Positions 6,274 to 8,735 of a DNA stretch of 8,735 nucleotides are shown here, piece by piece. The notes beneath the pieces were generated by a model. The model was not told where the DNA came from. It saw nothing but the letters and a program-made list of their open reading frames with translations, and ran no database searches. A program made the position numbers and the translations under genes. Numbering within the stretch: position 1 is the first letter of the stretch; each line of letters starts with the position of its first letter. Source of the stretch: Oscillospiraceae bacterium (GTDB lineage Bacteria; Bacillota_A; Clostridia; Oscillospirales; Oscillospiraceae); the NCBI GenBank assembly GCA_017381835.1, contig JAFOBK010000177.1:1-8735 (forward strand), written 5' to 3'.

Positions 6274-7200
6274 ATGGGAATTACAAAGGATCAGATCACG
6301 GGTGTCAAGGGCAGAGGTTTTCTGCTGAACAGGGGTACGGAATGCTTTTCCGGCAGAATCGTTACCGTTGGCGGTCTGTTCACTCCGGATGAACTCCATT
6401 CCATTGCGGAGTGTGCGGAAACCTACGGCAACGGAAAGGTCATTTTCACTTCCCGCCTGGCGGCGGAGATCGTCGGTATTCCCTTTGAAAAGATTCCCGA
6501 AGCGGAAGCCTTTATGGCAGAACGCGGGCTTTATTTCGGCGGCACCGGCGCAAAGGTTCGTCCCATCACTGCCTGCAAGGGTACGACCTGTGTATATGGC
6601 AACATCGACACCCAGGCGCTTGCCAGGGTTGTTTATGACCGTTTCTACATTGGCATGAAGGATGTCAAACTGCCCCATAAATTCAAGATCGGTGTGGGCG
6701 GCTGCCCCAACAGCTGTATGAAGCCCAGCCTGAATGATGTGGGCATCGAAGGCTGCAAGCGGTTCTCCTTTGATCCGGAAATCTGCCGTGGCTGCAAGAA
6801 GTGCGCTGTGGCGGAAAGCTGCCCTTCCAAGGCTGTGTCCGTGGTGGACGGAAAGGCAGTGATCGACGGAAGCAAATGCACAAGCTGCGGTGTTTGCGTC
6901 GGCAAGTGTCCTTTCGGCGCCGTTCCCAAGGAAGCGGAATCTGTCTGCCGGATCTATGTGGGCGGAACCTGGGGCAAGAAACAGAGAATGGGAACCCTTC
7001 TGCCCGGTACTTATACGGAAGCCGAGGTTCCCGATATGATTGAAAAGATTATGCTGTGGTTTAAGGAAAATGCCTATGGCAAGGAGCGCCTTGGCGCTGC
7101 CATTGACCGCCTTGGCACAGAAAAACTGGAGGCGGATCTGGCTACGAACGATCTGCTTGAGAGAAAAGAAGAAATTCTGGCAAAAGCTATTCTTGAATGA
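6274..7200 (+). CDS. Siroheme/[4Fe-4S] sulfite/nitrite-reductase-like protein with 2[4Fe-4S] ferredoxin domain
   Basis: A 308-residue cytoplasmic redox protein resembling the small AsrC/Dsr-like branch of the sulfite and nitrite reductases. Residues 10-90 form the ferrodoxin-like half-domain. The siroheme-[4Fe-4S] ligands are C101 and C106 (ACKGTTC) with C144 and C148 (GGCPNSC). A ferredoxin insert follows: C171, C174, C177, C183 and C202, C205, C208, C212, the second being a standard C-x2-C-x2-C-x3-C-P. The first has five residues before the last Cys instead of three, and the first siroheme pair is C-x4-C where C-x5-C is usual. Both are visible departures. It would reduce sulfite, nitrite or another small oxyanion with electrons from the ferredoxin clusters; the true substrate is unknown. 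Start: ATG 6253 overlaps the previous stop (TAATG) and would add seven residues. I prefer 6274 because MGITKDQI resembles family N-termini and AAGGA precedes it. Confidence 0.85.
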   Translation: MGITKDQITGVKGRGFLLNRGTECFSGRIVTVGGLFTPDELHSIAECAETYGNGKVIFTSRLAAEIVGIPFEKIPEAEAFMAERGLYFGGTGAKVRPITACKGTTCVYGNIDTQALARVVYDRFYIGMKDVKLPHKFKIGVGGCPNSCMKPSLNDVGIEGCKRFSFDPEICRGCKKCAVAESCPSKAVSVVDGKAVIDGSKCTSCGVCVGKCPFGAVPKEAESVCRIYVGGTWGKKQRMGTLLPGTYTEAEVPDMIEKIMLWFKENAYGKERLGAAIDRLGTEKLEADLATNDLLERKEEILAKAILE

Positions 7201-7218
7201 TACAAGGGGGATATAAAA

Positions 7219-7635
7219 ATGAGAATTGCGGTTACTTATGCGAACGAAGATATTTTCCAGCACTTCGGTCATACCGAACAGTTCAAGGTCTATGACGTGG
7301 AAAACGGCGCGGTTGTTGCTTCTCAGGTCATTGACACCAACGGCAGCGGTCACGGTGCGCTGGCCGGTGTCCTTGCGGCACTGAACGCGGATGTGCTGAT
7401 CTGCGGTGGCATTGGCGGCGGCGCGCAGATGGCACTGGCAGCAGCCGGAATTAAACTGTACGGCGGAGTTTCCGGCAATGCGGATGCTGCCGTGGCTGCC
7501 TTCCTGGATGGCAAACTGGACTTCAACCCGAATGTACAGTGCAATCATCACGACCATCATCACGGAGAAGGCCATGTGTGCGGAGATCATGGCTGCGGCA
7601 GCCATAACTGCAGCGATCACCACTGCCACGAATAA
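7219..7635 (+). CDS. NifX/NifB-like (dinitrogenase FeMo-cofactor family) protein with His/Cys metal-binding tail
   Basis: A 138-residue protein. Residues 1-105 form the Nitro_FeMo-Co fold (Pfam PF02579) seen in NifX, NafY and the C-terminus of NifB, which carry iron-sulfur or molybdenum cofactor precursors. Landmarks are MRIAVTYANEDIFQHFGH (His15 and His18 region), the strand FKVYDVENG, and the loop LICGGIGGGAQ with KLYGG after it. The tail from 108 to 138 holds 5 Cys and 11 His; C121, C126, C131 and C136 fall every five residues with His at 124, 129 and 134, a C-x2-H-x repeat. AAGGGGG lies at ideal distance before the ATG, giving probably the strongest translation in the operon. It starts 18 bp after the reductase. 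No nitrogenase genes are present, so a role as metal or cluster carrier or insertase for the reductase, or as a metal store, is more likely than nitrogen fixation. Confidence 0.9.
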   Translation: MRIAVTYANEDIFQHFGHTEQFKVYDVENGAVVASQVIDTNGSGHGALAGVLAALNADVLICGGIGGGAQMALAAAGIKLYGGVSGNADAAVAAFLDGKLDFNPNVQCNHHDHHHGEGHVCGDHGCGSHNCSDHHCHE

Positions 7636-7658
7636 ATAGAACAAAACAAAAAAGCTAA

Positions 7659-7690
7659 GAGCCGCAGTTCAAACGATAGAACTGCGGCTC
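7659..7690. terminator. Terminator hairpin after the NifX-like gene
   Basis: A perfect 12-bp stem, GAGCCGCAGTTC (7659-7670) with GAACTGCGGCTC (7679-7690), and an 8-base loop, beginning 23 bases after the stop. The downstream side (ATTCACATTATTC) has a poor U-run, while the upstream side is A-rich, so on the minus strand it would look like a better terminator. It probably closes the rightward operon. Confidence 0.7.
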
Positions 7691-7771
7691 ATTCACATTA
7701 TTCGTATTAAGCCTTCTCTTTTCTTTGTTTCTAGCAGTCCAAATTTTGAACTAATTCCGAAAAGAAATTAC

Positions 7772-7800
7772 TTGCAAAAGTTCTGTCATTACGTTACAAT
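7772..7800 (+). promoter_or_regulatory. Possible rightward promoter in the gene-poor stretch
   Basis: TTGCAA (7772-7777), a 17-bp spacer and TACAAT (7795-7800). It points toward the GACCACTTAT repeats and the tRNA fragment. The only short frame behind it is at 7919-7999. The 7691-8050 interval otherwise contains no convincing gene. Confidence 0.35.
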
Positions 7801-7852
7801 CCCATACACGATATTCGCCATTATGCGCTCCCTATACATGAGATCTCATTTT

Positions 7853-7944
7853 GACCACTTATTTCGAAGCTATTTTTTCAGTGGACGACCAATTTCTCTT
7901 AGAGGGGAGCGCACTTTTATGACCACTTATGTGACCACTTATGT
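7853..7944. repeat. Three GACCACTTAT repeats near the tRNA fragment
   Basis: GACCACTTATTT at 7853-7864, and two exact tandem GACCACTTATGT copies at 7921-7932 and 7933-7944. They lie 100-200 bp inside the proposed element end, a usual position for arm-type integrase or excisionase sites. The tandem pair may alternatively be coding (TTYVTTYV) in the short frame over it. Confidence 0.6.
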
Positions 7945-7999
7945 GGCGAAAATAGAAAAAACGGGTAGAGAAAAAGTTGCTAGAAAGAAGTCAATTTAG
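7919..7999 (+). CDS. Short 26-codon frame, possible tail remnant of a mobile-element gene
   Basis: ATG at 7919 follows AGAGGGGAG (7900-7908) and encodes MTTYVTTYVAKIEKTGREKV plus six residues, mostly basic, ending at TAG 7997-7999. The ribosome site is good but its spacing is about 10 bases, and a 26-residue product cannot be assigned. The position next to the tRNA attachment fragment is where an integrase gene would end, so a relic of such a gene's 3' end is possible. A chance frame across a direct repeat is equally possible. Confidence 0.25.
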   Translation: MTTYVTTYVAKIEKTGREKVARKKSI

Positions 8000-8050
8000 A
8001 GAAAACCCGCCCAGAAATGACGAATAAACTATGTATAAGTTTTGACGGTA

Positions 8051-8096
8051 CTTTGGGAGCTAGATGCCGCAGGTTCGAATCCTGTCGCCCGGACCA
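8051..8096 (+). tRNA. 3' fragment of tRNA-Pro(TGG), probable attachment site
   Basis: The sequence holds anticodon loop TTTGGGA (8052-8058, anticodon TGG), 3' anticodon stem GCTAG (8059-8063), a five-base variable region, T-arm GCAGG-TTCGAAT-CCTGT (8069-8085), 3' acceptor strand CGCCCGG (8086-8092), discriminator A and CCA (8094-8096). The matching 5' parts (CCGGGCG acceptor, D-arm, CTAGC anticodon stem) are absent from the sequence to the left, so it cannot fold as a tRNA. Such fragments, beginning in the anticodon loop and ending at CCA, are left at one junction when a tyrosine-recombinase element integrates into a tRNA gene. Its own terminator follows directly, placing resident chromosome on the right and the element on the left. 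Confidence 0.85.
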
Positions 8097-8101
8097 GCAA
8101 A

Positions 8102-8140
8102 AACGGCTGATTTCTACGGAAATCAGCCGTTTCTTTTTTG
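8102..8140. terminator. tRNA-Pro terminator, shared with the convergent rhodanese gene
   Basis: The 14-bp stem 8102-8115/8120-8133 has loop TACG closed by C-G, a stable UNCG-type tetraloop, followed by TTTCTTTTTT on the right and preceded by A-rich sequence on the left. It therefore serves the tRNA transcript rightward and the rhodanese operon leftward, whose stop is at 8142. Confidence 0.9.
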
Positions 8141-8141
8141 C

Positions 8142-8531
8142 TTACGGTTCCACTTCGTAGGGCCAATCCAGAATACCGCCGAATTCCTTGATATTGGTGT
8201 AGCCCAGTTCTGCCAGTGCCTGCGCTGCCAGTTTACTGCGGCGACCGCTGCGGCAGTATACGAGGATCAACTGTTCCTTGTCGGGCAGCACTTCCTCTGC
8301 CTCGGTCATGATTTCATTGTCAGGAATCAGGATTGCACCGGGAATGTGTCCCTGATCATATTCCTCCCGGGTTCGCACATCCAGGATGATATATCCTTCC
8401 TCCGTGTCCATAATCTGCTTGGCTTCCTGCGCCGTAATGTTCATATATATCGCCTCCCGACCGTTTTTTGCAGTTTGCCCGCAGGCAGTCAAAAGCATTA
8501 CTGCCAGCAGGAGAAAAATCCGTTTCTTCAT
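8142..8531 (-). CDS. Rhodanese-domain lipoprotein
   Basis: A 129-residue exported single-domain rhodanese (sulfurtransferase fold). MKKRIFLLLAVMLLTACG is a lipoprotein signal with lipobox LTAC (14-17), so Cys17 is predicted to be lipidated and the domain to sit outside the membrane. The domain runs from about 30 to 126: YIILDVRTREEYDQGHIPGA is the conserved CH2A region, and the active loop is CRSGRRS (93-99) with catalytic Cys93, consistent with persulfide transfer. The C-terminal GGILDWPYEVEP is close to the usual GG-x-x-x-W ending. The start at 8531 overlaps the stop of the upstream hydrolase gene (TAATG) with AAAGGA just before it, so the two are translationally coupled. The sulfur donor and acceptor are unknown. 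Lying right of the tRNA fragment, it is probably resident chromosome. Confidence 0.93.
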   Translation of the reverse strand: MKKRIFLLLAVMLLTACGQTAKNGREAIYMNITAQEAKQIMDTEEGYIILDVRTREEYDQGHIPGAILIPDNEIMTEAEEVLPDKEQLILVYCRSGRRSKLAAQALAELGYTNIKEFGGILDWPYEVEP

Positions 8532-8735
8532 TACTTATCCTTTCGCATACCGCATTTCTGAGTGTCATATTCATTCAGGAACGCCAGCAGCGCCGCATTA
8601 AAATCCGGCTCCTCCTCGTAAACGCCGTGCCCCCACTGGGCATACAGCTTCAGCCGGGCACCGGGAATCTGCGCCGCAATCTCCCGGGATGCTTCGCCTC
8701 CCAGGGCCTTGTCCTGCCCGCCGCCAATGACCAGG
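8531..8735 (-). CDS. Alpha/beta hydrolase, C-terminal part (runs off the window)
   Basis: Sixty-seven residues of a leftward gene that begins beyond the right edge. LVIGGGQDKALGG is the strand and loop that carry the acidic member of the catalytic triad (Asp in GQD), and YAQWGHGVYEEEPDFNAALL holds the catalytic His in a GHG motif, the standard ending of an alpha/beta hydrolase. The nucleophile Ser region lies outside the window. It ends at TAA 8531-8533, overlapping the rhodanese start, so the two form an operon. The substrate cannot be inferred. Confidence 0.8.
   Translation of the reverse strand, partial: LVIGGGQDKALGGEASREIAAQIPGARLKLYAQWGHGVYEEEPDFNAALLAFLNEYDTQKCGMRKDK

Noticed and set aside
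7219..7635. Evidence for nitrogen fixation
   Set aside because: A NifX-like fold alone is widespread in anaerobes; no nifHDK or nifB radical-SAM gene is in the window.
6247..7644. Long 465-codon open frame on the minus strand
   Set aside because: It is antisense to the reductase-like and NifX-like genes. Its protein is low-complexity and lacks a ribosome site, while the plus-strand products have clear family motifs.
7772..7999. 75-codon rightward frame
   Set aside because: The first 49 codons overlap promoter-like and repeat sequence and look non-coding; only the inner start at 7919 has a ribosome site, and even that is doubtful.
8051..8096. Complete tRNA gene
   Set aside because: No CCGGGCG acceptor strand, D-arm or 5' anticodon stem lies at the expected distance to the left.

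Overview
The window looks like an accessory-genome edge from a Gram-positive anaerobe, most likely a gut Clostridia (Firmicutes/Bacillota). The evidence is strong AGGAGG-type ribosome binding sites, sigma-A promoters of near-consensus form, short-overlap operons (TAATG junctions), Cys-lipobox lipoproteins and oxygen-sensitive Fe-S enzymes. I cannot assign a genus from sequence alone.

Left part (1 to about 3090) is a patchwork of gene debris. It holds the edge of a leftward reading frame, 10-bp phased TGAAACC repeats, and a YcgL-type nucleotidyltransferase relic that lacks its catalytic half and carries a frameshift. A GNAT acetyltransferase that looks intact follows, then five GGGGTACA units with a 20-bp period, a strong bidirectional terminator, a leftward unrecognised hydrophobic protein that has lost its 5' end, and the tail of a metallophosphoesterase coupled to the first codons of another broken gene. 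At least three rearrangement joints can be placed, near 130, 2780 and 3080.

Centre (3093-7690) is well preserved and coherent. A leftward FecBCD-type ABC importer (lipoprotein, permease, ATPase) faces away from a rightward operon: a DUF134 DNA-binding protein with a Cys-rich tail, a compact siroheme/[4Fe-4S] sulfite/nitrite-reductase-like protein with a two-cluster ferredoxin insert, and a NifX/NifB-like protein with an extreme His/Cys tail. Between the two units lie two good promoters pointing at each other, with one palindrome (5835-5856) filling the space between their -10 boxes and covering both predicted start points. I infer one regulon for uptake of a metal or metal complex and for handling it in a Fe-S/siroheme context, probably controlled by the DUF134 protein.

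Right part (7690-8735): a 360-bp gene-poor stretch with three copies of a GACCACTTAT repeat and a possible promoter leads to a fragment of tRNA-Pro(TGG) that begins at the anticodon loop and runs to CCA, followed by its own terminator. This is the classic footprint of a tyrosine-recombinase element inserted in a tRNA gene. The sequence to the left would be element, and the rhodanese lipoprotein and alpha/beta hydrolase to the right would be resident chromosome.
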